64,000 nucleotides of DNA from Epichloe hybrida. Its lineage: Eukaryota; Ascomycota; Sordariomycetes; Hypocreales; Clavicipitaceae. The notes beneath the pieces are model-generated. The model was not told where the DNA came from. It made no database searches and worked only from the letters and a program-made list of their open reading frames with translations. The stretch spans positions 310,001 through 374,000 of the forward strand of contig JAFEKR010000012.1 in NCBI GenBank assembly GCA_019022495.1, given 5' to 3'. Shown one piece after another: positions 1 to 11,017 of this stretch (within the stretch, counting starts at the first letter, position 1; each line of letters opens with the position of its first letter). Made by a program: the position numbers and the translations under genes.

Positions 1-1
1 A

Positions 2-502
2 GAGGATCTTGATGCCGAGACGATCAAAGCCCTGGACGGCCCGTACCGAACCACTGTACTTGAACCAATCACCCGATTTTGCGCCTATTTCCCCGATGTG
101 AATGAGTGCATCAAGAAGCGCGGCCACAAACTCCTGGACTACGATGCACTCCGTGCCAAGGTGAAGAAGCTGGTCGATAAACCCGACAAAGACGCGACCA
201 AACTGCCCAGAACAGAGAAGGAACTGGAAATGGCCCGAGTCGCTTACGAACAATTGAACGAACAACTGAGTACAGAACTGCCACAGCTGATTGACCTGCG
301 AGTGCCGTATCTGGATCCCACCTTCGAGGCTTTGGTCAAGATCCAACTACGGTTCTGTGCCGAGGCGTACTCACGAATGGCCCAAGTGCAACAATATCTG
401 GACGCCGACACCAGAGATCTGTATGCCGAGGGCCATCTGGATGCGCGGGTAGAGCAAGTTTTGCAAGAGATCCGAGAACTCAGCATTAGCGGAACTGTAT
501 AG
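2..502 (+). CDS. hob3: Hob3/Rvs161-type BAR domain protein, 3' part
   Basis: The frame is open from the window edge to the stop, giving the last 166 residues; the 5' part and the start lie outside the window. The residues are those of the C-terminal half of the fungal N-BAR protein Hob3/Rvs161 (for example KRGHKLLDYD, then a long charged helix and RFCAEAYSRMAQVQQYLD). BAR dimers bend or sense membrane at endocytic sites and actin patches, and work with Rvs167/Hob1. The family is about 265 residues long, so roughly 100 are missing. Nothing looks broken inside the visible part. It is convergent with the next gene, dcp1. Confidence 0.9.
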   Translation, partial: EDLDAETIKALDGPYRTTVLEPITRFCAYFPDVNECIKKRGHKLLDYDALRAKVKKLVDKPDKDATKLPRTEKELEMARVAYEQLNEQLSTELPQLIDLRVPYLDPTFEALVKIQLRFCAEAYSRMAQVQQYLDADTRDLYAEGHLDARVEQVLQEIRELSISGTV

Positions 503-1099
503 AAATGAAATTCAAGGGGGGAAGCTGGCATTGCCTCACATGAGGTATACTGCACTGGATGATGACAAAGGCGTATGGGGCTGACAACTACAAAGGCTTT
601 TGTAGTATTCTCTTCTAATATTCTACCTTTCAAGTCCTAATACTGTGAACATGGATTTGTAAACCAGATCTGGGGCAATGGTATGATGAGCTGTATGATG
701 ATATCCGATATTCAAAGGACCTAGACGACAGCCTTGAAAACGAATTATATGCCAAGACTGAAAACACGAGCTTGTTGAAACCGAGTTATCCTCAAAACGT
801 GCTGTGTCATTGCTACAACCAAACTTGATATACAGCCAATCGTCGCGATTGAGTTTGGCATACTGCGTGAGAGAAAAGCATGTGTACATAAAAAGATCAT
901 CGCGAAAGAATATTTGCACTCTTCGTGTCAAGCTTTGAGGGGACACTCTGGCCAACACGTGTGGACTAAATTCCCGGGTATCATAGATCTTTTGCGATTA
1001 GTCGTCATTCTCGTAAACATCCTGTATGCCATGACCCATCATCCATCCATACCAAATATCATCAGCATTGACTTCGGAGTTCGCAGCCAGTGAACAGGG
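503..1099. other. convergent intergenic, no gene
   Basis: This lies between the stops of hob3 and dcp1. It is AT-leaning and holds only short chance frames. It presumably carries both 3' UTRs. Confidence 0.6.
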
Positions 1100-1753
1100 T
1101 TAATGGTCGTGCTGTCTCCCAAACAAATCACTCAAGGGTAGTCTCCTCCCAATAGCTTGCATGGCAGGCCCAGCTTTCGGCCCGACATCGGATCCCTGGT
1201 CTTCGTCCAAGCTCGAAGACCTCGCCACTTTCCAACTCTCCTGTATCATGGCGCCGTTGATCTCTCTCGTCTCATCTCTGTCGTTGTGTATCCAGAGCCC
1301 AACAACCTTGTCTCCTTCCTGCCAGTTGCCACCGACCTGGAGTATGACCAACTCGCCTGCAATCTCTACGTGACTCACTCGCGCCAGGTCCACCACCAAG
1401 TTGTCCAAGGCTCGACGGTTCAGCACGAAAACACATGCCCTTGGTTGATGGCTCTCGGGAAGGGATGACTGTGCGCAAACGAACATTGTACCTTCGATGC
1501 CGGATTTATCCCAGCTCGATGAGCTGCTATCGAAGGTGTAGACTACAGCGTTGGCGGCGATCGAGAGGATGGCTTGAACAGAGGGAAGATATCGCTGCAA
1601 GACGCCCACATTCAGTTCGGTATTTGTGCGTGGCGGAGGTGGTGCGTAATGTGCATGAACGGCGGCGGCATCGGATTCATAGTCGGAGACCGCGGGTATC
1701 AGATTTGATGGCTGGCGAGTGTGTCGCGCTTTACGGGGGGTTTGCCGGCTCAT
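1100..1753 (-). CDS. dcp1: mRNA-decapping enzyme subunit 1 (Dcp1)
   Basis: One exon of 217 residues. The start is the first ATG of the frame (complement of 1751-1753); the frame runs further upstream, but without ATG. The protein fits the Dcp1 EVH1-like fold: an N-terminal helix (DYESDAAAVHAHY), then NTELNVGVLQRYLPSVQAIL, a strand with VVYTF, GIEGTMFVCAQ, and a C-terminal part with VGLWIHNDRDETREINGAM. Dcp1 activates the Dcp2 catalytic subunit that removes the 5' cap in P-bodies. It is divergent from the 5-phosphatase gene, with about 600 bp between the two starts. The tail after the EVH1 domain is short and lacks recognisable motifs. Confidence 0.88.
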   Translation of the reverse strand: MSRQTPRKARHTRQPSNLIPAVSDYESDAAAVHAHYAPPPPRTNTELNVGVLQRYLPSVQAILSIAANAVVYTFDSSSSSWDKSGIEGTMFVCAQSSLPESHQPRACVFVLNRRALDNLVVDLARVSHVEIAGELVILQVGGNWQEGDKVVGLWIHNDRDETREINGAMIQESWKVARSSSLDEDQGSDVGPKAGPAMQAIGRRLPLSDLFGRQHDH

Positions 1754-2360
1754 GCTGGGAGGGAGCACCTGCTGCTGAGGTCGCGACAGGCCAGGCAGAA
1801 AATGGCTGAGTTCGAGGCAGATGCAGTATCTCGTGGAATGGTCGTCCGTGGCGGGCGCCGGGGACCTTTGTCCCTCGCGTCGTGCCACCGTGCCACCGTG
1901 CCACCGTGCTGAGCCGGCTTATCGATAGCGACTCCGAACAATCGAGTGGCTGCTGTGGCTGCTGTGGCTGCTGTGGCTGCTGCCCCTCAGCTAACATGAC
2001 GCTAGCTATCAAAACCCAGCTTTATCGCCAGATACTCTCAAACTCAACCGCGGGGGCTGGTTGCCAATGGCTCGTCACCTGGACACATCCGGTCTCGTCA
2101 CCGATTTCTAGCCGTGTTCCTGTGAGTGTCCGTCTATGCCCCCGGGACGCGTCATCAATTTTGTATTTTATAACACATTTTGGATCTTTCTTGATGTGAC
2201 GCAGTCTTACCGACTTGTTTATTTCTTGTACTGCCTGCAGGTGCTCAACACCATGGTGTAGCTCACCAAGCTGAAGAGGGTGCCCAAACATCGACAATCC
2301 CGCCGCCAACGCAGCTCCTCTCTCTTGTCCTCTTCCCTTTCGGCACGCGCAGTGGCAGTC
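1754..2360. other. divergent promoter region with two short tandem repeats
   Basis: This separates the starts of dcp1 and the 5-phosphatase. It contains the 8-bp unit CGTGCCAC repeated about 3.5 times (1881-1908) and the 9-bp unit GTGGCTGCT repeated four times (1946-1981). No coding sequence is recognised. Confidence 0.5.
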
Positions 2361-5297
2361 ATGGCAGATCCAGATAGCCCCCGTTCTGCTCAGACTGGGC
2401 CGTTCGAGCCAGTTGGCCTACACACTACGCCGCAGTCCCTCGCTCGAGCTGTTCTAGCCCGCCGTTCCGAGTATGTTCGACCTCACCAAATCAAAGTGAA
2501 GATTGGAACGTGGAACGTTGCGGCCTGCCCTGGAACGGATAAAGATCTGGCCAGATGGTTTGTAGACGGCGAGGGTATCGACAAACACTTTGCGGCCCTA
2601 GATCTATCTCGGAACGCCGCTATTGCGCATGATTCATCTATCAACAACGAAGATGACCCTGACTCTGTCCGCCTCGTCGGGGGAAACGGAATAAGCCTTT
2701 ACGTCTTGGGTCTACAAGAAGTTGTTGATTTGAATTTGACCAAGGAGTATATGAATCGAGCAGTCAAGGTGGACAACTCGTCAATAGACAAGTGGCAAGC
2801 CGCCCTCGAAGCTGCTATGCCCCCTGGGTATCAACTTGTCATATCGGAGCAGATGACTGGCTTGCTCATGTTGATCTATGCATCTCCTGAAATTGCTCCA
2901 ACTATTACCAATGTGAGCACAAAGGCAGTTGGAACTGGCCTCTTGGGGTATTTCGGCAACAAAGGCGCGGTAACGTCCCGCCTGGTTCTCGGTGAAACGA
3001 CTCGTATGGTGTTTGTCAACTGCCATCTGGCTAGTGGCGCGGGCTCAAGCTATTTGGACCGAAGGTGTTGGGATTTCGATCAGATTCTCAGCAAAACAAA
3101 GTTTGATCCTGTCGTGCATGCCGGCGTGTCGGAGGATGAGGGCGAAATGATTGGCGATGAGGATTTCGCGTTTTGGTTTGGCGACCTGAACTTCCGGCTC
3201 GACGGTCTCCCAGGAGACGATATTCGAAGAATCCTCACACTGCATACGAGGGGAGAGTATGGCTCGAACAGTGAGAGGAGACCACAGCCCATCGAAGGTG
3301 AAGGGGTAATTGTCATGAGAAATTCGGAGAGCGATGACGACACGACCATAAAGTCATCAGTTCACTCACGCGAGCAGAGTTTCGATTCCGAAACCACACT
3401 CCCAGACCCCGACGAGTTCCCGGAAGATCCAAGTCAAGACCCTACCTCACTGCAAGCGACTTTGGACTCTTTGCTCCCACATGATCAGCTTCGGCGAGTG
3501 ATTGCGCAACGGAGGGCCTTTCACGATGGATGGAGAGAAGGTCCTATTACGTTTCTACCCACGTACAAGTACGATGTTGGCACCATTGCATTGTTTGATT
3601 CTAGTGAAAAGCTGCGATCTCCGAGTTGGTGTGACCGTATTCTATATCGAACAAGAAACGACAAGCAGGGCTACGACGTAATAATACAAGAAGAAAAGGA
3701 GTCAAGGATAAAGGACGGGGAAATGAAGTCGCGAGGCATGGATCAAGACGATGATGTTCTGTTCAGTTACAATCCTGATACAGATGGCCATGAACAAGAA
3801 AATGAGAGCCCCATACTGGAATATGATGAACACGACTTCGAGACAGAAGACAATGTTGTGGACGAGGTGGTCACGAAAGAGGGCTATGTCGATCGCATCG
3901 GTCTCGACATTTACACTTCTCATCAGCGCATCTCTTCCTCGGATCACAAGCCGATAATATCCGTCTTCACGCTTGAATACGATGCAGTCGTACCCGAGCT
4001 CAAAGCCAAGATCTATGCGGAGGTTGCGCGTGAGCTCGACCGGGCGGAAAACGAGGGCCGACCTGCTGTTACTGTGGCCATGGAAGGAAGCTCAGCCACC
4101 AGTGAGAGCGCTGTTGACCTTGGAGATATCGGGTTCTTGGAGAGAAAATCGTGCGTAGTGACTGTTGCAAATACTGGAAGTGTTCCAGCCGAGATTCTGT
4201 TTATCGAAAAGCCCTCGACTGATGAAGAAAATTCCACCACGCTGACATGGCTTACTACATCATTCATTAGATCAGACGATGAAACATCTACACGAACGGA
4301 GAGGCTTGTTACTCTGGAGCCAGGAGAAACGATTTTAGCACACATCGAGGCTCAGGTCTCTACCGTCTCACATCTTCGTGCCTTGAATGATGGCCAAGTG
4401 AAACTCGAGGATGTGCTCGTCCTACGCGTGGAGGGAGGCCGTGATCACTTCATCCCTATCAAGGGTTCTTGGCTACCGACTTGTTTTGGTCGTTCTATCG
4501 ATGAGCTGATTCGCATACCAGACGGCGGCATACGGAAGTTTGTTGCAGACAATCACATTAAAGGGCCCATTCCTCATGATTCTGAAGTTCGATGCTCAGC
4601 ACCAAAGGAACTGTTCAAGTTGACTGAGGCAGTTCAAACCTTGGCGGAGCGATGTGTTGCCGATGAAGCCATGTTGGAAGAGATGACTCTTCCTCACGAA
4701 GTTGGCTGGCCATTTGATTCTGCCACATGGACTACAGGAATAGCCGAACAGGACTCGATCAAGGCCGAGCTCGTATCGGCACTGGATAACGATACCTCTC
4801 TTCCCGAGGCATTACCTGTTGAGCTGTCGTCAGCGCACAAGCTTGAGTTGCTATCGTCCATTCTACTATTGTTCATGGCGTCCCTGGCCGATGGTCTTGT
4901 TCCACCACTACTGTGGGCGAAGCTTTCTACTGTACTGCCGAATCTGACGTTACTTGCACCCGCGATGTGGTCAGACGCCAAGGCACAAATTCTCGATATA
5001 TTCTCCTCGGCTCCAAATCATAACATCGCTTTTGTATTTCTAACATCGACTTTGTCCCGCGTGGCGACAGAGCTGAGTCCAACAACATTATCAGATCGAC
5101 CGCTGCCGGGCCTGAGTCGTCGATTGAGTTTTAGAAGAGGTCAAGATGACGGTGAAAGGAGAAGGAAGCTACGTGAGAGAAGATATGCCGAGATTATTGG
5201 ACCATTGGCCTTCGTATCGAATGACAGGGACAAGGCAATAAAAGAGAGGGGGCGGATGGTGGTGGAGATATTTCTGAGCCGCGAGTCTGAAAGTTAG
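2361..5297 (+). CDS. OCRL-like inositol polyphosphate 5-phosphatase
   Basis: One long exon of 978 residues. The start is the first ATG of the open frame, in a good context (gtcATGg). The catalytic domain runs from about residue 45 to 540: GTWNVAA near 48, GLQEVVDLN, the metal-binding FGDLNFRLD near 271, SWCDRILY near 421 and SSDHKPI near 524. It is interrupted by an acidic insert (about 320-375) and a second Asp/Glu-rich insert (about 440-500). A beta-rich ASH-type segment follows (about 590-730), then a RhoGAP-like helical domain (about 770-930). That order is the one in OCRL/INPP5B. It should remove the 5-phosphate from PI(4,5)P2 and related lipids on endosomal or Golgi membranes. The GAP-like part shows no obvious catalytic arginine motif and is probably inactive as a GAP. 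No SAC domain is present. Confidence 0.9.
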   Translation: MADPDSPRSAQTGPFEPVGLHTTPQSLARAVLARRSEYVRPHQIKVKIGTWNVAACPGTDKDLARWFVDGEGIDKHFAALDLSRNAAIAHDSSINNEDDPDSVRLVGGNGISLYVLGLQEVVDLNLTKEYMNRAVKVDNSSIDKWQAALEAAMPPGYQLVISEQMTGLLMLIYASPEIAPTITNVSTKAVGTGLLGYFGNKGAVTSRLVLGETTRMVFVNCHLASGAGSSYLDRRCWDFDQILSKTKFDPVVHAGVSEDEGEMIGDEDFAFWFGDLNFRLDGLPGDDIRRILTLHTRGEYGSNSERRPQPIEGEGVIVMRNSESDDDTTIKSSVHSREQSFDSETTLPDPDEFPEDPSQDPTSLQATLDSLLPHDQLRRVIAQRRAFHDGWREGPITFLPTYKYDVGTIALFDSSEKLRSPSWCDRILYRTRNDKQGYDVIIQEEKESRIKDGEMKSRGMDQDDDVLFSYNPDTDGHEQENESPILEYDEHDFETEDNVVDEVVTKEGYVDRIGLDIYTSHQRISSSDHKPIISVFTLEYDAVVPELKAKIYAEVARELDRAENEGRPAVTVAMEGSSATSESAVDLGDIGFLERKSCVVTVANTGSVPAEILFIEKPSTDEENSTTLTWLTTSFIRSDDETSTRTERLVTLEPGETILAHIEAQVSTVSHLRALNDGQVKLEDVLVLRVEGGRDHFIPIKGSWLPTCFGRSIDELIRIPDGGIRKFVADNHIKGPIPHDSEVRCSAPKELFKLTEAVQTLAERCVADEAMLEEMTLPHEVGWPFDSATWTTGIAEQDSIKAELVSALDNDTSLPEALPVELSSAHKLELLSSILLLFMASLADGLVPPLLWAKLSTVLPNLTLLAPAMWSDAKAQILDIFSSAPNHNIAFVFLTSTLSRVATELSPTTLSDRPLPGLSRRLSFRRGQDDGERRRKLRERRYAEIIGPLAFVSNDRDKAIKERGRMVVEIFLSRESES

Positions 5298-5813
5298 GGG
5301 CCAAGGGCTGGAAGACTAAACGCGAAGCTCAGACGGCTTGGAGCAATTATGACTAGGAAATGCAACCATGACGAGATTATTCATTGAAGGACAATGATAA
5401 AGTATATTCTTTAGGTACAGTCAGTCGTATGGGTGCGAGCATATCCACTCGAGGCCTGTAGATATAATAATACATTTGGTGTCCCATTGCTCGCTCCATC
5501 GAGTGCGTGGCAAACGAATTGTCCATGCTGTGATCCGTCTTTCCCGACAAAGATCTGATCCATCTCGCTTGCTCCTTCCACCACTGTCTTGCGGCTTTCG
5601 ATGCTTTGAGACCTGCCAGTTTTAAATTCTGCGAGCATCTCAGAATCTTCCACAATTCGCAATTGCTGGCCTAGAGTTTCAGCGCGACGTTTATTGTTAA
5701 TCGCACCAAGTTCCGTGTCACACACTACTGGACAGCGCTGTCCAAGAGCTCAATCAAACCCGAACCTCGTGACATTCGATATAAAGTATCCCGTCAGCCC
5801 GGCCAGCCAGACG
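5298..5813. other. intergenic, no convincing gene
   Basis: This lies between the 5-phosphatase and the next plus-strand gene. A minus-strand open frame (5411-5725) has no ATG at its 5' end and no family I recognise. It is listed among the rejected items. Confidence 0.5.
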
Positions 5814-6809
5814 ATGCAAGGGAACGCCAGTCGGCAAGGCACTACGAAGCTCTCCCTCATCCATCGAAAGATTGTTTTTAATAACTTGAGATATCGATAC
5901 CGGAGACTGCTTAGGCTTCGGATCCGCGCTCTACATCACAGTACGCGTGAAGTCGTATTATTAGCTGCCTGTCGTATCTCGCTGCCGGACCCTCCCGCAA
6001 CAGAGGAAGAAGACCTAGCGGACAGTTCGGAGCGGGACAAGCTCCCATGGCTGAATAGACCACCTGCTCATATTGGTGACTCAGACAGACCAAGACCAGT
6101 ATCTGTGATGAAAACACAAGAATCGAAGAAGGAAAGTATTAGAAATGACCACAACGACGTTCTGTCCGGCGCTGCACGGTTTTACGAAAGACGAACGGCA
6201 ATGGAGATTGCTTTGAATGAACAATTGATGAGGCTAGCGCAGGTTCCGCAGATGGCGCATTCCTCAGCTTGGAAGGGTGCGTTTCCAGGCATGCTTGAGG
6301 ACTTCATAGATCATCTCGATAGTCACTGCTGTCCCCCGGCTGCAGCTCCATCGCCGAAACGGATACTCGATGGCCCAAGTAGACGGGCAGACATTGCTGA
6401 TTCTGAGAGGCACGAAAATTGTGTCCGCCCCCTGCATTTTGATGGACTCCAGGATGACATTGACGACACATGGTTTCTCATGACGGAGTTGAGAGCTCGC
6501 ATTGACGGCGAGGGCAGCTGTGGTTGGTCTCGCTGGATGAGACACCGCGTCCCGGGTGCGAGAGCGAGTATCATGAAGAGCTCCGGATTAGGCAGCCCAC
6601 TTGTGGAAAGCTGCACGCCCGACGAGGAGACATTGGCGTGTGAGTCGTCTTGGGAGACGTGGGGTATGACGATGCGGCCAAGTCGAAGGGTGTTGGTCGG
6701 GGAAAAGAGGTCTCGGGGGAATGACACAAGTGATGAGGGAAGCGAGAATGGCGGCAGGCAGAGTAGAATTCGTTGGTTGCAGTTGTCTTGGCCAGCTACT
6801 ACGAGGTAG
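5814..6809 (+). CDS. hypothetical protein, family not recognised
   Basis: A single exon of 331 residues, starting at the first ATG of the frame. I do not recognise it. The N-terminal 40 residues are very basic and arginine-rich (NLRYRYRRLLRLRIRAL). A linker rich in Asp and Glu follows (PPATEEEDLADSSERD). The middle has a helix-like stretch (ARFYERRTAMEIALNEQLMRL), and the C-terminus is polar and basic. No signal peptide, membrane segment or catalytic motif is visible. The size, uninterrupted frame and moderate codon bias argue for a real gene. It could also be one exon of a longer gene. Function unknown. Confidence 0.55.
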   Translation: MQGNASRQGTTKLSLIHRKIVFNNLRYRYRRLLRLRIRALHHSTREVVLLAACRISLPDPPATEEEDLADSSERDKLPWLNRPPAHIGDSDRPRPVSVMKTQESKKESIRNDHNDVLSGAARFYERRTAMEIALNEQLMRLAQVPQMAHSSAWKGAFPGMLEDFIDHLDSHCCPPAAAPSPKRILDGPSRRADIADSERHENCVRPLHFDGLQDDIDDTWFLMTELRARIDGEGSCGWSRWMRHRVPGARASIMKSSGLGSPLVESCTPDEETLACESSWETWGMTMRPSRRVLVGEKRSRGNDTSDEGSENGGRQSRIRWLQLSWPATTR

Positions 6810-7145
6810 CTTTAGCGCGAATGTTTATGGTTTCTGTGTTTCAAACCTCTCCGTTGATGCCGTATTATATACATACATGCCACTTTCCCCGTGCCTCGCA
6901 ATAAACAAACACGACACCAACTCCCCCATAATACTACAGACATTCCAGAAGCCGCAAAGACTTGGACTGTGAGTACTGCACTGCAGCACTGGCACCTGGC
7001 ACCTGGCACACTAAGTCGTCAAGGTTTCTCATGCTGCTGCAGACGGACGGAGGCTACCCTGTAGAGTGTTCTGCCAGCATAGATTTATCGGTGGGAAAGA
7101 CGGAGATGGGTTTGTATCAGATCGAGGCAAGAATCTAGAAGGGCA

Positions 7146-7176
<31 letters not shown>

Positions 7177-10100
7177 TTATGTATCAAATCAAATGCATGA
7201 CCACGGATCACATCAAACAACGTCCGCGCCGCGCCGTGCCGTTCGGTGTCGAAAGAAGATTGAAGCCATCGCTTTGTCAGCCAGTCACGTCGCTTGACAG
7301 CCTCGCAGGAAAAGGAAAATGGCCTCTTCGGACCGAACGACGAGAAAGCTGCGGGGTACGGAGTACGACAAGCCTGCTTTGTTCTTCCCCGGCGCCTAAT
7401 AATAATAACAGGGGAAGTGAGTGTCAACGAACGTGGCGACGACCCGCATTGTTGCTCTACGGATTACGGAGGAAAGTATCGCCGTGCTTTATGGCCGTGG
7501 AACCTGGGCTTTCGAAGTCGCAGCATGGGGAAAAATAATACTCTATTGACCGAGCAGGGGGTTGAAATTCGACCGACGACAAGGAGTGGTCAATAGATTT
7601 GCCCCCCCCCAAAACTACATAAGCGAAGTCGAGTCCGCCCATAATATGCGTGCCTTTAAAAGGTCAACTTGTGCGAAAAAAAGCGCGCCCGTCATGCTAC
7701 AGTAGCACCAGCCAGCGCCTGTCTGTTCGGCCAACTTGTCCTCCCCGAGCAGGAGGACTCTTTTGCGCAGCCACGGCGATCAATGGCATTGGCCTCGACT
7801 TCTGAAAAAGAGGTTCTGTGCTTTCCACCGTTCTTGTCTTGGTTCCCTGATCTTGCGGCGTTGTGGCAAAACTCTTTACCTTTTCTCGGGTTCTGCTGTA
7901 GTAGAAAAACCGCAGCCGCAACCGCAACCGCAACCGCACGGCAGGAGCGAGCCACCACGGATGCAGATATAAACATCAACAAAAGTCAGATCACGTTGGG
8001 GAAACATGTTCTGCAGCAGGCATCCAATTCTCGGCTTCTCTGACAATGTGTCGCACGCGTTGTGCTACGCCAAGAGGTGGAGAGGGACAGATGCTCCGGC
8101 GCTTCTCGATCGACGCGTATGTAATGTAGAACTGCATGGCATTTCACATCAGATTGACTAGGGATGTTAGCCGGGGGCCCCTGACTCTGAGAGTGTCGAT
8201 CCCGCCTCGAAACAGCAAAATCGCCCCTCGAGCGGGCGGGGTCAGTTGACAAGCGAAGCATGCCAGCCAGAAAAAGCCATGGCGCTATTATCACGATGTC
8301 CCGGGGGGAAGGGACGGACGCTAATTACTCCATAGAACCAGCAAGCAACTCGTCGCACGCCGTGTCAATGTGTCAAGTGCAGCCATCATACATATATTAT
8401 GTAGGCCGCCAAACAGCGGGATGGCAAGCGGGCAATGTCTCACCTGGCAAAGGGATGTCGCTGAGGCCTCTGGTTCTGACCACCCGTCGTGATTGGTTTC
8501 CCGCCAAAGAGTCGTGTTTGAGGAGCCAGCTGGGACCGACGACGAGGACATTCCTAAGCTGCTGGTAATTCAACAACTTGTTTGGCCAGTCACGAATTGG
8601 TACCAATAGTTTTGTCACCAAGGGCAGGACTACAATGACGCCAAGGCGCACGGCGTACATAGGTAGTCTGTGTGGAGGCCCGACTTTCACCGGCTTGAAT
8701 GCCAGATACAGATCTTCCCCAGACCTGGTGGATTGGTGCAAACAATGCCGTGGAGCACTTGTATTATACACCACTGTACATATGTATCGATACATGTACA
8801 ACGTCTGTTGTGTGCGTGTGCGTGTCGCTCTGTGAGTCGTTCGCGAGAGAAAAGGCATTTGTCGTCCCACTTCGGTTCGTTTGCAGACCCACAATCAGCC
8901 GATGGAAACAAACATGAACTTATGTTTTTTTTAGCCTATTGGCTGGCTCTGTTGGCAGACATGGTATTCGGCCCCATCGGTTCGCAAAGTGCAATAACAG
9001 CCAACAAGGAGCACTGCTATTCGATATCGGTCGGTAGCGTGCAGGACTATCTATTACTCATTGGGTGCTTGAAGAGACAAAGCAGAGCGCGGAATCCATC
9101 ACAGGAAGTATAGAGTCCGCGCTCTGCTTTCCTTGCATCCGCCGCCTTGGATGGATTGAGGCTTGGAACAGTAAGAGACGGAGACTCAGAAGAGACGGAT
9201 AGCGTGAGGGCATGAGGACGTGAGGGCGTGAGGGCGCGTGCTGGGGTTTGAGCTCGAGGGAAAAGCCCTTTGCCGAGGTGGCGGCGGTGGACCCAATAAC
9301 AGAGCCTATTTTGAGCACAATGTCATTTGGATGCGTTCTTCACGAATCTGTAGAGTGTTTGAAACACATCGAAGGTCGCATCGAAGGTTTGACAAAGCGT
9401 AGAAGCCCAAATGAAACTTCTTTGACCGGAATTCCGATGGTTCAGGGGAGAGCAACTGAAAGTGCGACAGAGCTTATGAGAAGCACTACCGGCGGACTAC
9501 TCGTTCGATAGGGATGGGATGCATGCGATACAGGGTCAAGCGAGGTGACACAGGAAGTAGACGAGCAGTACTGGGGCCTCCGTGGATGTGCTGAGTTCTT
9601 CGGTGTCGCCGTGGATGATCACGTAAGTTGTGTGAGACGCGATGATACATACGCACTGTACGAAAGGGGGGAGGCAGAAGCCGGGACAGAGACGGTATGG
9701 TCCAAGTTTGTGCACAGTACGTACATGCCTGAACGATGGGGAGAAACATGGACTTCCTGGGGTCCTGGGGTATGCAGCGTGTTATGCAGCGTGTGCAGCG
9801 TGTGCAGCGCATGCAGCGCATGTACAGTGGTGTGTACAATGTATGCAGCCAGTTCGTCCAGTTGACATCACATCACATCCTTCTCCGGAGGCTCCAGAGG
9901 TGAACCCGACAAACCAGCGTGCCGCAGTGTCAGAGTGTCTCGTGTCTCTCCAGGTCCCCACCGCACCTGGTCCGGGTGCCTGCTCGCGCGCCATTGGCCC
10001 AACACAAGTGGTCGAGTTGTGGTTGAGAACTTGAGAGTGTCAGCGACTTGGCTGTGGCTTGTCCCTTGGGAAGGAAAGAAACGGGTCTGCTTGCCCGTTC

Positions 10101-10972
10101 TGGCATCGCGGGTTCTTGTCGAAGTGCCGTCGAGCACATTCCTTTGGCCCGCCCTCTGCGCCAGCCTGCGCTAGCCTGCGCCAGGCGGCCACCCAAGCCA
10201 TGTCCGCCGCCCACTGCTGCCTTTTGTGCCTTCCCTCGTCTTCAGGCCAGCCCCACTGGCCAAGTCGTCGTTTGGTGGGCTCTGGCGGGCTCTGGTGGGC
10301 TTTGGCGGGCTTCTCGCTTTTTTGTTCTTGTACCCCGTCCTCCCCACCCCCGGTCCAGAGAAGAATCCGACCAGGTGTCATTGCCCATTTTTCGTCTTAA
10401 CTCGTGTTCTACAAGCTAGTTGCGAATTTTCTTCTTGTAAGCATCATCTCTTGCTGGGATGCTGTCCGCCGCCCTCGACTCTGCAACACCGGCTTCGACA
10501 TAGACGTCGACACCGACACCGTCACCGACACCGACGATAGCAACGACTTGACTGATCGAAAGCTGCGCGCCCTTCCCCTGCGAGCCCGTTGCTTCTATTC
10601 CTTCTTCCCCAGACTTCTCAAACCCCCGACGGTCCCCGTGCAGGGCCCGCTTCGAAAGGGCCGAATACCAGTGGTCCTGCAGGCCCAACAGCCACCGACC
10701 GACCCGCGCATTTGTTGGTGTTTCTGCCGCTTGCTGCTTGCTGCCGCTCGAATCTGCTGCTGCCCAGGCGAAGCCACGCGAGTTCTGCGCCCGCCTGGAG
10801 GAGTTGCACCCGTTGCCACACTAAATCAGAGATCTGGCATCTGGTATCCTCTCGACGTTTCATCCACATATCGCCCTCGTCGGTGCTTTTCCACCTCGCG
10901 CCTGACGACACCCACGACAACGAGGCCGCCGTGCCCCTCGAATCCGTCCAAGAAACGCCAACCGCTCTCTCC

Positions 10973-11007
<35 letters not shown>

Positions 11008-11017
11008 CGCCGTTGAA
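6810..11017. other. 4.2-kb non-coding stretch upstream of a Zn2Cys6 regulator
   Basis: No protein family can be recognised here on either strand. It holds several short tandem repeats: (TATG)n at 7147-7177, CCGCAA x4 at 7915-7938, GGGCGTGA-like units near 9208-9236, TGCAGCGTG/TGCAGCGCA units at 9771-9822, GGCGGGCTCT-like units near 10270-10310, and GAC/ACG triplets at 10973-11003. One TACGGAGTA motif lies at 7357-7365. The last several hundred bases are pyrimidine-rich and open in more than one frame, as expected of a long leader of the downstream regulator. Long promoters and leaders are common for fungal nutrient regulators; that role is inference. Confidence 0.5.
10973..11003 (+). repeat. 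GAC/ACG triplet repeat in the regulator's leader
   Basis: About ten ACG units end 14 bases before the start codon of the Zn2Cys6 regulator, so they lie in the 5' UTR. Confidence 0.85.

Noticed and set aside
5411..5725. Minus-strand frame of 104 codons
   Set aside because: It opens with GTG, not ATG, and has no recognisable family. A spliced last exon cannot be excluded, but nothing supports it.
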